Positions 1 to 13,281 of a stretch of 29,483 nucleotides of DNA are shown here, piece after piece; positions within the stretch are counted from its first letter, which is position 1; each line of letters starts with the position of its first letter. Under the pieces are notes generated by a model, which was not told the DNA's origin, ran no database searches, and saw only the letters and a program-made list of their open reading frames with translations. The stretch spans positions 1 through 29,483 of the forward strand of contig JAQGBZ010000583.1 of assembly GCA_034687125.1 (NCBI GenBank), read 5' to 3'. The position numbers and the translations under genes are program-made. Source of the stretch: Neelides folsomi. Lineage: Eukaryota; Arthropoda; Collembola; Neelipleona; Neelidae.

Positions 1-3000
1 GATGAAGAATAATATTGTTGTAATTTGACGAAATAAATTTATATAAATGAACAATATTTTCTAAATTATTTAATAAGGGCCTCTGCTCAAATAAGAGCCC
101 CCCCCCCACATGAAACCTAATTTTTTAATAAGAGCCCAGGCTCTTAATCGAACAATAACGGTATGTTACTTATATTATTTTGTATATGTACAGTGTTTTT
201 GTATGTTTCTTTTATAAAAACAAAAATAGAAAGAATATCAAGATAAAAAGTAATTTTATACAGATTCGTATGTTGACTTTCATATCGGTTATCGGTTGCG
301 TGAAAACGACTGTGTTGACTATCCCTCGTAAAGAAATCGAGGATTGAAATTGAAATGTGGTAAAGGATATTGAAGGAATATCAAATGGCGTAAGAATTCA
401 ATTAGAATCCCAATCCGATCCTTTTTTAAATTGATGATCATGTGGAGAGAAATGGGTTGGTGTGAGAGAATGAGGAGAAATGGAAATGTGACTGAGGAAG
501 GTTAGTTTACCCCGAACAACTCTCGAGGAACCAAAATGTTTTTCTCTCACTTCGTGTGCTGCATCCCTATGATAACCCTCCCAAACTCAATTTTCACGAC
601 GTATTGAGAGAAGAACCTAAGAAATCCCAAACGGTGTCATCAGGTACGCACATGGCGTCTTGCTCATACAGATAAATTCTTCTTGGAGAAATCCCCTATG
701 CAAAACACGGTTATAAGATCTATGTATCATATAAGTGAGCATAAGCATCATTGGATATTTAATGCATCCGTTGGAGGAAAATCAATGCTTGCATCTCCCT
801 CGTGTCAAATCCTTTAAAAATAACCGAGAAGTAAAAGGAAGAGAAAATTGATATATGAATGATTTTACGGTAGCATTGGAGAGAAAAGCATTTATCATAC
901 AGTGTGACATTAACTTGAGTATTTTTACCGGTTTGCATGCAACACTTTCTACGACGTTCCCTCACCATTCGACTCCATGCATTGGATGATGGAAACAAAT
1001 GTCAGTTTTCCTTTTGCCCTTCGATTCCCTTGTCTTGTAGGAGAAATATGGAAAAGGGATTGGAACCTCCGACAATGAGACTCTATATCAAAATGGAACA
1101 TGAAACATTTGGCTTTCCTTTCAATGGGAAATTCTATTTTCAACTTTAAAACTATTTAGGAAATTAAAACTCAAATGTCATCCAAATAGTTTGCGAAATT
1201 GAATTTGTTTAAAAACCAATTCTAGTTGTGCAAATTCTCCATGTAATCAATTCTACCTATAGTATTACTCGTTCTAAAGTAGCATATAGCTTAATCGGAA
1301 GTATGTTTTGTATTAGGAATGAATTGTACTTACTTTTAGAACGTCGATATCTATTTACATGGAATGGGCGTAGGTGGAGTTTATGATAATGTGGCTCATC
1401 CTCTCTTCTTTTTAATGAATCTGGACGTTAATGTGGGATCTTTCCCTCTTTTTTCCAATTGAGAGGTAGGCAGGAGATTGTAATTGGAAGGCTTTTCAAC
1501 ATCCAACCCTCGTCCTCTTCACGATTATGTACATAAATGTAAACCGATATTTTCCTTTTAAGGCCGATGGAATTGGATGTAAGTGGTTAGGAACGCGATT
1601 TGACCCGCCATCCAACCCCAATAAAACCACTTTTAATTTTATCGTTCATTTCAATATTTGATTACTATCATGCGGGAGTCTCATTGTCATTTTGACGATT
1701 TCATCATTCATATGAGGCGTGGCGTCCATTTTTTGCTTGTTAACTTAATCCCCCGTTTGGAGGGAAATGAAAAGGACTGGCATTCTTCATCAAGAACATG
1801 GAATTGTAAATGCTAACAATCCGATTTCTTTATGGTTGCAATGAGATAAGATTTCTACAACCAAGTGAAGAATGACAAAAATTTACGTGCATGAGTAGAG
1901 ATAATAATATTCAGGATTAAATGGTGCGCACTTGCTATAGGTTCAAAGTTCAAACACCTTAACATACGTTGGTTCAAATGTCAGGAAAATTCCTTCGATG
2001 TACAAAGGTAAAAAGAGTCAGAGACATTTAATAAATTGAATTTGAGGCAGATTTTATAAATCTTTTCAAAATTTAGCATATTGATATGGCTGGGAATCAA
2101 ATTACGACCAGTGTTTTTTTTTTACAAAATATAAAATATCGCTTTCAACAATTTGGACTTTCTCATTGGGTTTGCGTTAATTAATTTTACTGACAGTATT
2201 TGACTTACAATTAGAGTGAATTGGACAAATTCAGTAATTTGAACAAACTTCTCGATCCGACCGAGAAGGGTCGATGAGAGTGAAATACGCGGTGAAACCC
2301 TCGGCAATTCTTCTTTGTTCACACTCTTCAAATTATCCACATTTCATTTGGTGTTGTGGAGAGCGATTTATTCAATGTCCTCAACAACAAGGGTAGTAAA
2401 TTGGGAGTTTGTTTCTTCGCAATTCCTTAAGCGGGTTTAAACCACTCCATTCTTCTCCCTTGACATTTCCCGTACGTGGAAGTGAATTGGAAAATAAAAG
2501 AGAACTTCTTCACCCTCAACTTCTAACTCCGAGACTATTTAATTTATAAATATTAAAGAGACACTAATACATTTTGCAAAACAAACATGTTCACATTAGT
2601 TTATTTGGAGAGTTAAATATTTTAGCACGCGATAATTTACATTCATTTCTTGCTTAATATCATCTATCCTAAATAAATATAATAAGTATCATATCTGTAC
2701 TCTTCGGGTATATATCATTAGTATATATGGTAGTATTGTAAAAAGAAGAAATTAAATTTTTTATAATATTAGATAAGATCTATTTTTATTTCAAATATTC
2801 TTCGATAGTAAAATGGCGAGGATTCGGCCATTAATAACGCCATGTATTGTAAATAATCTTATATATGGAATAACCCATGAATATGGCGGCTACAATATAA
2901 GAAATTGTTCAGAAATGTTGGTGATCATGTTTAAGTACAAAGATTACAAAGTTAACATATCTAAAGCTCTTTGAGTTGAAAAGGGATTTGATAAGATCGA

Positions 3001-4682
3001 GACCAAATACAACATTGATAGAGGAAGAGCGGGAAAGAAGGAGTGGTCGAATGATGCATAATGAAAGAAGTTTATATGGCACTTCAATGTGCTCTTCTTC
3101 ATATGAGGTCCGTGAACTTGAGAAAGTTTAAAAGGCTGAAATTGGAATAGGATAAATGGGAATGGCAGATGTCCAAAATCCTCAAGCTCTCGATTTCCAT
3201 TTTCCATCGCCCACTGTCCAGTTTGTTCTGTCAAACTTCTCTCAAAACAAGGGAGGATCGGAATCTTCCCCATTTATTTATTTTCACAATTTAAGAATAC
3301 TTGTTGTGTCCCATGGACATACAAAACCTGTAATGAATAACAAATCTCATATCAAATAATGCATTACGTAATATTGCTATTTCACAGATAATTACTGATA
3401 AATGTTACATTCTTTCATATATATTACAAAGACGTAAAACTATTGTAAAACTCGAAATAAATTCTCAATAATTAATACTTATAATTTTGGGAATTTAATG
3501 TAGCTTTATATCGCATCAACATTTCACGTTTTTTTTGCATATTTCTTCTTTCAATTCATGATAAGATGTTATTGGCAAAGCTCCTGAACAAAGATAAGAA
3601 ACATTAACAGTTTAACGAAGACATTCATAACAATGTATACCTATGTAAGATAAATACTATAAATATAACGCATTCTCATAGATATGAATCCTAAATACCA
3701 TACATACATTTACTGTACACGTAATGTTTGTAGGTATAAATCTCCAAATGTGCTTTATAATTATAATTTAAAAAAGATTCTTTCCATTCTTTTCTCCATT
3801 CCTGTGAATGGTAATTGCCACTCAAAATTTGATATTTTGACGCATCTATTACTATTTTATTATCATCCTATTTTTATTTCAAATGAATTTGATTCGACTT
3901 TGAGATTTGTTCCCGGAAGTGAATTGAAACGTTGGATTTAGATATTTTTAAACAAATATAAATCTTTTTAAAAGTTGATTCATTGAAAAGTGAACTGAAA
4001 AGATAAATGTTCCCTTGGACAGTTCCATTTTGATTTTTTTGATTCAGTGAATGAACTGAGGAAGTTGACGGAGTTCCTTAAGGCAAAACTTTCCCATAAG
4101 TGGAATTATGAAGAATATCTAAACAATTGGAATGGGAATAATCTGCGTTAATTGTTAAATAGAGGGAATTGACATTGATGTTGCAGTTTCACTTACCCCT
4201 CATTTTATTAAGGAACCGGTACATTTCAAATATGTATTCAAACTCACGCATCAGTTCATTCCCTATGACGAGGGGCCTTATAAGGGAGATTGGAATGTTT
4301 CGCACCTCCTGATTATTCAAGTGAAACAATTGAGAGTGTTGATTGAAAAGAGAAGCCCTCGCAGAGCTTCTATCAAGATTCTCCATTTTTATCAATTAAA
4401 TGATCATTTATCATCTTCAATTGGTTGGCTCATCAATTTTACCAACAATTTCATCTTCAAACCTGTTTCGCCTAATGTATGTTTAAAAGCCAGCTACTGT
4501 ATACTGTGTAATACTATTAATATGTAGTTGAATGATTTAATCCTCCCCTTTTTATATGTACATCAAGGTTTTATTTGAATATGAATTATACCTAATACCT
4601 ATATTTTTCATAAATTATATAAAAGTTAATTCGCAAATGAGTAAGCGGCTATGAATTTTGAAATTTAAAATGAAATATTTAG
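1..4682. other. AT-rich region with no supported gene (probably intron or 5' flank of the receptor)
   Basis: I see no convincing coding exon here. Open frames are short, AT-rich and low in complexity. I looked on the + strand for receptor exons that should precede the exon at 4683 (an Asn-rich TM1 and a TM2 with an LxxAD-type motif) and found none. The part nearest 4682 is intronic by inference, because the exon at 4683 begins directly after an AG acceptor in mid-codon. Slightly GC-richer patches, for example around 2240-2330, have no recognisable product on either strand. Small repeats near 98-146 are listed separately. Confidence 0.6.
98..146. repeat. C10 homopolymer and a short perfect hairpin with repeated AATAAGAGCC motif
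   Basis: Ten consecutive C bases (98-107) follow AATAAGAGCC. A second AATAAGAGCC follows near 127-136 and forms a hairpin: TAAGAGCC (129-136), two-base loop, GGCTCTTA (139-146). A related AATAAGGGCC lies at 72-81. This could be the edge of a dispersed repeat, but a single window cannot show copy number. Confidence 0.4.
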
Positions 4683-4863
4683 GCAAATTGGTGCCATTTG
4701 CCGAGCTGTCGGTAGCACACGCGTCGGTGCTGACGATATTGGCCATAAGCTTGGAACGTTACATCGCCATTTGTTGCCCTCTTCGAGCAAACTACACGTG
4801 CACGAAGAACAGAGCAATAGCAATTTGCCTGGGAATTTGGATTGTCGCTTTCGTCGCTACAAG
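4683..4863 (+). CDS. ETHR: Receptor exon A: TM3, second intracellular loop, TM4
   Basis: The acceptor AG is at 4681-4682 and the donor GT at 4864-4865. The exon enters with GC, the last two bases of a split codon (phase 1), and leaves with AG of a Ser codon (phase 2). The split codon lies exactly 24 residues before the E of ERY, so it is position 3.25, nearly always the disulfide Cys; TGC is therefore the expected codon. Confidence 0.8.
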
Positions 4864-5836
4864 GTAAAACCCATGACTTGGTTCAATATTATTAATATTA
4901 TTAAACTCTTCCAAAGTGGTTGGTTCAAATGTTGTCTTTTACAGCCCGGCCTTGGTCATTTCTCAGCAACATGAGCGGAATTACATGACGACTCAAGTGA
5001 ACGTGTGCTTGATGGCTCTTACCTGGTGGCCGAGCTTTTATTTCCTCTCAGTCATTACGATCTTCTTCTTTGTGCCGCTGTTTGCTCTCATAGCGCTCTA
5101 CTGGGTCATTGCAAGGAATCTGATGTCGGACCCTTATGTGAGTTCCGAGTCAGCCCGTTCCTTCTCCAACGAACATCCCAACATGCGGACTCGTCGACAA
5201 GTAATGAAAGGACTTATTTTTGAGCTGTTTATTATTTGACAATTGATTTGGAAGGTGGTCGTGATGTTGGCGACGGTCGTGTTTTTCTTCTTCGTCTGCT
5301 TGCTGCCATTCCGAATCTTCTCTGTGTACGTCATTCTGGCTCCGAATCCAGTCCAGATCATGGGAATGGAGGTTTACTACACGATCCTGTACATCTGCCG
5401 AGTGATGCTCTACTTCAATTCAGCCATCAACCCCATTCTGTACAACGTGATGAGTTCGAAGTTTAGGGAGGCGTTTTTCAAAGTTCTCGGATGTCCTGTT
5501 GGGTCACGGAATCGATCTCGGTGGATCTGTCGACATCTGAGTCGCCAGTCCACGTTCACAACCTCCACGACCCTTCAGACCTCGAGTATGAAGTCCAGTT
5601 TTGGGAAGAATGGTTTCCATGGGGAGTCGATCCGGATTCGGGAGCTGGGCGAGAAGAACGGCTTGATGATCTTTTGTGGGAATCCCGGTGCGGGGTCTTC
5701 GTCTATGACTGGACGGAAGCAGGGCGAGGGCCGCAACGGCCCTTATTATCCACCAAAGAGACAAATGAGTCATGAAGAAACTCAACAGAAGCTCCTGAAC
5801 CAAAAATCTGTCTTGAGAGCAAACAGCGTGGTTTAA
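4683..5836 (+). CDS. ETHR: Class A peptide GPCR, ETH-receptor-like, 3' part (TM3 to stop; three exons)
   Basis: Plasma-membrane receptor for a peptide; family knowledge points to ecdysis-triggering hormone, which acts through G proteins in peptidergic neurons during moulting. Exons are 4683-4863, 4945-5200 and 5255-5836, encoding 338 whole residues. Counting K as residue 1, the sequence shows TM3 ending in E24-R25-Y26 (DRY position), the run LVPFAELSVAHASVLTILAI, which is very like ETHRs, a conserved Cys in the second extracellular loop (VNVCLMALTWWP), a Pro-containing TM5, a short third loop ending RTRRQ, TM6 with VCLLPFR (Leu at the usual toggle Trp), and TM7 with NPILY. A Ser/Thr-rich tail of roughly 120 residues follows, with a Cys that could be palmitoylated. 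The start codon, N-terminus, TM1 and TM2 are missing. Other relatives (TRH, GHS or neuromedin-U type receptors) are less likely. The exact ligand is inferred from remembered family sequences, not from a search. Confidence 0.78.
4945..5200 (+). CDS. ETHR: Receptor exon B: extracellular loop 2, TM5, intracellular loop 3
   Basis: The exon follows a pyrimidine-rich acceptor ending at 4944. Its first base completes the Ser codon from exon A, giving a SPALVI junction. It ends in phase 0 after CGT CGA CAA, with donor GTAATG at 5201. It carries the second loop Cys and the WWPSFYF stretch at the start of TM5. Confidence 0.8.
5255..5836 (+). CDS. ETHR: Receptor exon C: TM6, TM7, cytoplasmic tail, stop
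   Basis: The exon begins with GTG GTC after the AG at 5253-5254, in phase 0, and ends at TAA 5834-5836. The 582 nt are an exact multiple of three. The NPILYNVMSSKFREAF stretch marks the end of TM7 and helix 8. The tail is rich in Ser, Thr, Gly and Arg, typical of kinase and arrestin sites. Other frames over the tail are also open, but they read as composition shadows of this one. Confidence 0.82.
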   Translation: MVVMLATVVFFFFVCLLPFRIFSVYVILAPNPVQIMGMEVYYTILYICRVMLYFNSAINPILYNVMSSKFREAFFKVLGCPVGSRNRSRWICRHLSRQSTFTTSTTLQTSSMKSSFGKNGFHGESIRIRELGEKNGLMIFCGNPGAGSSSMTGRKQGEGRNGPYYPPKRQMSHEETQQKLLNQKSVLRANSVV

Positions 5837-6826
5837 CATTTTCTTTCAAGTGTCTCACAAATTTGAACACAACAAGATTACAAAATTACAATTTGTAAAT
5901 AAGTCATTCCTTTTCATTGAACAAATGGTACTTTCACATTTTGTCGCAGCATCTTCTTGCTCTAATATTTTTCCCGATAAAATGATACCCAAAGTTAGAA
6001 GACTAAAATGACGGGGAAAACAAAAAAAATATAAAAATACTATAATCTAACACGTAGTTAAAAATTCCATTGACTATCTATTATTCATTAATAATGTTAA
6101 ATCTTGCGTTACTCATGTTTATCATTTGGTTTGTTCCAAGTAAATACAATCTAAACTTTTTATAAATATAGCTCTATCTGTAGTATCTTTAGATGTAGTT
6201 AGACTTTAAATGTAACCAATTTATATTGAGAATATTAATTAATTAAAATATTTATCAGATAGAAAAAGATCGAATTATGCTGACTTTCATATGAGTAATT
6301 ATTAATATTATGTAAGTAATACAATCAAAGGAAAATATCTGTACTAACAATAAATAAGTAAATATAAAATTATTCTGAAGATCTGTATTTATCTTGTAAC
6401 ACTATGGTATTAAAAAATATATTTGTAAGTAATAAAAAAGATTGCAAATATACATAAACCATATACATGTACCACCTACATACCCACATACATTTTAAAG
6501 TTATACAAAAGTATTTAATAAGTATATTTATATATGTCCATTATAAACATTAACCTACTTACTAGTCCTGTGTATGTACTTTGTATTACGAGTATATTGT
6601 AAATTGTAACTTATGTACCTATACAAGATAATTTATTTAATCCATTGTATTAAAAATAATTATAAACTTATCTTCTAAATAAAACTAGGTATGCACTTAC
6701 TATACATATAAGTATTACATAATATGTATAGTAGTGTGGAGAATTTAGTGAACTGCTTTGATAATCAATGAATAATTTAATGCCGTTTTATACAAAGTCA
6801 TTACCTTCTATACCTTCTGATTCAAT

Positions 6827-6867
6827 TATATTGATAGAATCATCAACCTGATGATTCTATCAATATA
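6827..6867. repeat. Perfect 19-bp inverted repeat with 3-base loop
   Basis: TATATTGATAGAATCATCA (6827-6845) is followed by ACC and then its exact reverse complement (6849-6867). The arms are mixed sequence and not just A/T runs, so chance is an unlikely explanation even in AT-rich DNA. The loop is too small for a typical microRNA precursor. Confidence 0.85.
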
Positions 6868-6977
6868 TGTTATATAATAATTGGGATCTCAAAAATTTAG
6901 AGTAAATCCTCGAGAATCAGGAATCAATTTTATTAATTTACGAAAATACTTCTCATATATATTAGATATATTAACCC

Positions 6978-7020
6978 AAATACATACTAATACCAATTGG
7001 TATTATGTAGGTATGTATTT
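6978..7020. repeat. Nested palindrome
   Basis: Outer arms AAATACATAC (6978-6987) and GTATGTATTT (7011-7020) are perfect reverse complements. Between them is a separate 14-bp perfect palindrome ATACCAATTGGTAT (6990-7003). The outer arms belong to a TACATAC / GTATGTA vocabulary that recurs through the window. Confidence 0.65.
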
Positions 7021-10000
7021 AAATATGAACTAAATGCACAGAAGTCTACACTGTTATAACCAGAGCCCGGTTTTATACGAATGAATCATCGATATATGGG
7101 TAAAATGTTAATTAAATTTTTTACCCTTTGGGGTGATATGAGAAAATTGTATGACCTTCGATCTTGATAACTGATAACGATAACATATTATAATATAGAG
7201 GTGTGTTTTATGAGTCAGGGGGACGGGAGTTGAAATCATGAAACATAGCTCGATATTTTATTATGTAGGTAAGAAAGATAGTAATGTAATTTTCTCATAA
7301 TACCCCATAGTGAGAATAAAAAATAATTGACATGGTAGATGATCAGGCCTCTATGATCTATATTATATCAGAATAGGTATTATAAATAACATCTACTTAT
7401 GGGCTATTAAATATGTAAATACAACTAATGTATAAGTAATATTAAGAATTAATACATATAGTTTAATAATTTTAATTAATAGTTTTAATGTAAATATAGT
7501 TTTAACAAGGGTTTATATTTAAAATGGCTTCGATATAACATTTATTATAATATCTACTATAGTACATTTAAAAAGCTTAATGGTATATTTTAATTTTATC
7601 TTGCCTTTTTGAAATACTTTCTTTAATCACTGAGTCAGAGAAACGATTATTATTGTTAAGGCACTCAACGTGACTTATAACATACCTTATAGCTTCTCCA
7701 TGTTGCAAACTTCTTTGAGTTCTTTGTGATGGGTTTGTATTATATGATGATTAAATTTTAAAATGAAAATTGTTCAATTTTTCATTAATTGATCTCATTT
7801 CACATCATACTAAGTAAGCATGTAGAATTATATATGCAAATATACCTACTTAATAAATATAAAAAAGTGTTTATACTTATCATTACATTATTGCATGAAT
7901 GAGTAAATACTATCAATCAATCATCTGTATAAAAGTAAATACCTAAATATCCATAATTTTAAATGTATCGTAACATGTATATTCCGTAAGTAATATAATC
8001 ATTGTAAAAAACAAACTTATATTCATCATCATAAATTTAAGTTCGTAAATATATTATTGTATGTTAGTAAGTAGGCATTTAAATAGATTCTAATAAATAT
8101 CTGAAAAGTTATAAAATAACATGTTATTTTAAATTAAAATACGCAACTCGTAAAGGTATAATTAACTGAATTTTACATTTCTGAGTAGTAAGGAAAAATA
8201 AAGAAAAGTATACAAATTCTATGCCTAAGAAAAATCTTATTTTCTCACAAAACAAAAATTATATGAAGCGAAGCAATGAAATAACAGAAAAGAATAAAAT
8301 GTTCAAATGATTAAAAATGGGAGTATGAATCATCATTAATTTCATTAAGTTTTAATAAAAATTGTGCAAATCTTACATAATATTAATATAACAAATATTT
8401 TATAATAATGTTGTACTTATATTTATATATTAGTATACCTCCCGTATATTAAAACTTTAAGTTAAAAAATCTTTTGTCATATCTATTTATTTGTTTACCA
8501 TATTAAGTAGGTACTCTATGTATTTAATAAATGATGATTTCAAATAAAAAAGAAAAATTTCCATTTATCGTTTTTATTTCTAACGGTAAATTAAAAGGAT
8601 GAAATTGGCATGTGTTGGATGCTGGAACTACCTGTATGTAGGATACATATACAGGAAAGATGTAGTAGTGATGTTAATAAATAAATGAGATCACATTCGT
8701 CGGTACCTAAAGCAATTTATTCGAGAGAATTGTAAGGTGATTGATTAGAGAATACATTCAGAGATGATGAGGGATTTAATTTACGACTTTTCCTACCGAC
8801 TCATTTTTTTGAGCCAAAGGATCACATCTCTTCTAGTTACATGCTACGATTGACTATTGTAAAACGTCTCCCTCGTCCTCAATGAATGGACAAGATGGGA
8901 CACCCATTGTGTTATTCATTATAGTCACTGCTCACATTCTCTTCTATTATTGAGAATAATAGAGATTCTTAAAATTAGCTAAACTTCTTACTTTTACAAT
9001 TAAACCACTTCACATCAAAACCCTCTCACTCACATACACAAATGAACTTTGTTTCGAATACACACTTAACTTTCTCACCTCACAGATTCAACTCAAGAAG
9101 AATAGAAAATAATTATTAAGCGAAAAATCATGTAAAAATTGACTAGCACTGAAAATTAAAAAAAATTAATTTCCAATAGTAGAATAATTTGTATAAATTT
9201 GTCTTAAATATAAATAAAGTATAAACATGAAACCAAATTGCTTCATATAACGTTTCATTGAGTAATTACCTATCACAAATTAATTGATCACATTCAAATA
9301 AATTATAAGTATTTATATAAGTTCATTGCGCAATTAATTCCTTTGCACAATTTCCAAACAATTTAATGATTTTCGAATTAAGTGGTTTTTGTAATTATTT
9401 TACATAGTTAATTACATTGTATGTTTACAGCACATTTATATGTATTTTATATAGTTAACTTTAAACCTACCTTACTCTTTTATTGACACGTGACATGTAC
9501 ATATATTAAATATATATAATCATATTCCATATTGGAGCTTAATGAGAATCATACATATTTGAGTATTGAATCGTCCAACTGGAATTGTCCTATGAGAACA
9601 ATCCAACGAAACACGATACAATTTTGTAAGTATTATAACACCGTGCTTTTCTAATCCAACATTACAAGACATTATACATACAAACTAGGAAGTAACATAC
9701 TTATACATTATACATTTAAATGTAAATTTCCAATAAGTTGATACTTTATTACTCCTGTTACATGATAAGTATTATATAAACTATTGAGAGTAATTATCAA
9801 CTATTAAATTGAAAGTGCTTATTGAAACATATTTCGGAAAATTGTAAATCCAATTACAACTTTTAAAAATTTTGCATTTCTCAATCATATATGAAATAAG
9901 AATAAAAATTATATCAAATAATGTAGTAATTGCACAAGCATTAAGCTGCCCCTATATAATAATCGTTGACATTAATGTAATTTTTACATTGAATGATTCT

Positions 10001-10325
10001 TAATAAACAAACATTAAAATATACAGTTTGAATTTTAAAGGTTCCATTCATTCCTAATTCAATCGATATATTTGTCCACAATTTCCAACATTTCAATTTC
10101 CACAAACATATTTAAGGCCAATTGATTTCAATTTTGAATAAATTTCCTGACTTTTTTCATTACAACATCAAATATATTACATACATCGCTCACAATTAAG
10201 TATTTGTATTTATAAACATTTATATCCTATTATTTACGTTTGATTATTGTCATTAGTCCATGAGTTTTTGCATTTCTCATGCCACTTAAAACTAAACTTA
10301 TAATTAATGATAAATTCTTAATTAC

Positions 10326-10341
10326 AATAATAATAATAATA
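10326..10341. repeat. Short (AAT)n microsatellite
   Basis: Five uninterrupted AAT units are visible in an otherwise AT-rich spacer. It is a simple sequence repeat with no apparent function. Confidence 0.7.
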
Positions 10342-13281
10342 TTTTAGATATAAGTAACAACAACATGAACATGCTACATAATTACATTAATTTACACATT
10401 AAAACGCATTTTCATATTTACTACCATATGTATAAATAATGTATTGATATATTATAGATATAAATAGTATATATTTATATTATTTAATAGTAAGTATGTG
10501 TTATATATAGGACTTATAATATAAAACATATTGATAGTAAATACTATATATATGACTGGAATTGATAAATTAAAAAAACAATTTTAATTTTTTTGAAAAA
10601 TAATGATTTAAAAAAGTCAGATGTAACTTTAATAACTTTAACAAATAAAATGAAGAATATTTACTATACGTAATTACATTACATATAGTTACATAGTAGT
10701 AAATAGAATATTCCAAATTTTAAATACGTCTCGTATAACATGAGAAGTAGAAATTTAAAGGTGAGTATTGGTAAGTAAATTTAAGAGATTGTAATTAATT
10801 TTACTACAATATATGTAATTACATTAAACATAGTTAAATACACAACTCTTAATTAAACATTTATATTGTATAGTTTTGATGTATTACGAATAAATTATCC
10901 TTAGGTACCCGTCGATTTTCATCTTTTTCTTCTTACATTCAATAGTTTTACAATTCTTTTGTAAGGTTGAGTTTTATTTACACACAAGCATGAAGGACTG
11001 AGAAGCCTGCACCAATGTTTCACATCTATACTGATAGATTATATATAGAGTATATATTATATATATTTATAATTTCTTAATCATGATTGATAACATTCTT
11101 AATCAAAGTAACATTCACCTTTGTAATAATAGCGAATAATTGAGAATGATTTGCCAGAACAGATTGGATTATTCCATACAATAAATATATTTAATTTTCA
11201 GTAAAAGTAATAGCAATCACTATTAGGTTCTTCTTAAATACTTTAAGACATCGGAAGTATTTTTAGGTATTTATATTAAATAGGAAGTTGAAGACAATTC
11301 ACACAAGTAAATATTCTATTTTACATGATGTGAGAAGATAATTTGAAAAATTATATAGCTAACGTCTCACTCTTTTTTCACAGTAATTTCAATTCTTTAC
11401 ATATTTATCTACATATTTATTGTATAACTTACTTTCGAGTTTCAATTAGGGTTCGTATGTTCACATACGCAAGGTTATTATTATCTATATTATATCTGCC
11501 ACTTACATGTATATTACTTTATATATATTATATGTTTATGCTAACACCCAAATCAGAAAAGGCTCAATAACACGTGCGTTTTATTCTATCACAACTTTAT
11601 TAGTAGAATTAGTAAGTACTTTACATTTCAACTGTCACTTAACCAAAGACCAAATAAAGATTTTAAACGTAGCCCACTGCTTATGGCAAACTGTCAACAA
11701 CATTCACATGTATTTCTGATTTCTGTAGTTTTGATTAAAACGGTCGTTAATTGTTGAAATGTTATTGAAAACTTTGAATGGTCTTGAATTCTTATATTTT
11801 TAATGAATATTATATGTGACATCTTTAATTGTATTTGGTCTTTGGTTACACGCAACAATCCAAAGTTTTGATTATCCAAGAGCTGTTATTCTGCAACTTG
11901 CTTTTACAATCAAAACTAAATAAATGTTATTATGCTGGTTGTGGTCTTTTAAAATGCACATTGAGTGCTTTCCGCTTTTGGGTGTAACATTGTAACATAT
12001 ATATTTAAGATTTTCGTCCAAACTTTTCAATAAGTTTGTATAATATAATTGTGTATTTCAGGATTCCACGATCTCAAGATATTTCAAGAGGGTTTTGAAA
12101 TGAAGTGATTGACATAAATTTCTCAAATCTCAAATACATATGTGTATGTGAATAAAATGGAAATATTCAATAAATACCTATGTAATATAACTATTGTAGA
12201 GAAGCATATAGTATAGGTAATAGGTAATAGGAATGCCAGCATTGTTAAATATTTAATTAAATAATAATTTCATTTGGATCGTTTGATTGAGATGAAACTC
12301 ACAACTTCATATTTGGTATTTAGTGTTGGATTGGCATAAATGGCAAAATGGGCTTTGAAGAGTTTTGAGAACCAGATCCAATTGTAAAGAAATTTTCCAA
12401 GTTATAATTTACAGCATCATATAGAATTTATTATTATAAATTAATTTAACATTCATTTTATTATCTTTGTTTAAGCCAATTTTTTAAATTGTGAAATTTT
12501 CTTGGATATTTTTAATCAATAATTCCTTGTTTTCAATGTGCAATTTCTTTTTGCAATAAGATAGAGAATTTAATGATGGTTCGAATGAAATGGTACGAAT
12601 TGTAATTTCATTTTTAAGCATATATTTGTATTGTCATGAGTTTGAATTGTGTCCATAACTCAGAAAGTTCATTTTTTGTAAATTGGATTTAATATTGTCT
12701 CGTCATTCTTTATAGTTTCCAACTTTAATAGTATATGGCAAGCATTAAAAGATTTAGGCTTCATAAATAACAATCTTATGCAGAGACGCATAAAAGATTC
12801 ATCTTAATCGAGAAATGATTGCTTTCCATTCATCTTGTTCATATTGGTCAAAAGCTTGAAAAATAAAATCACAAATCTAGTTAAAACCCTTTTTTGTATT
12901 TTGAATAGGCAAAATGATTATTTGGATCATCTCAGAAAGTCTCAATTTCCACCGACAGAAAATGAGATTCTCATTCACATCCTTTTCATTAATGGGCATA
13001 AAGAGAAATTACAGATAATTAAATTAAATTGTAATTAAATTGTCTAATCTTCCTCTCTTCCAGTTATGCTTATATTAAAAGAATAAAACAACAGACATTT
13101 AACATTTATAATACTTATTGTAAAGTATACCTACACCCATGTTTATACTTATTGGCATAATATATACAGATAGTTAATACGATTAAAACAATTAAAGGAA
13201 AAATCTTTGAGTGAGAATGAGAATAAATTATATGTAAATAATCCTTATAACTCAAATGTTTGCTCTTTTGTATATTGTATC

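Noticed and set aside
5491..5839. Long open frames on both strands over the receptor tail (+ 5491-5775, - 5504-5839)
   Set aside because: They overlap the receptor's last exon, whose frame carries TM6, TM7 and NPILY and is consistent with the upstream exons. The others have no motif and reflect local GC content.
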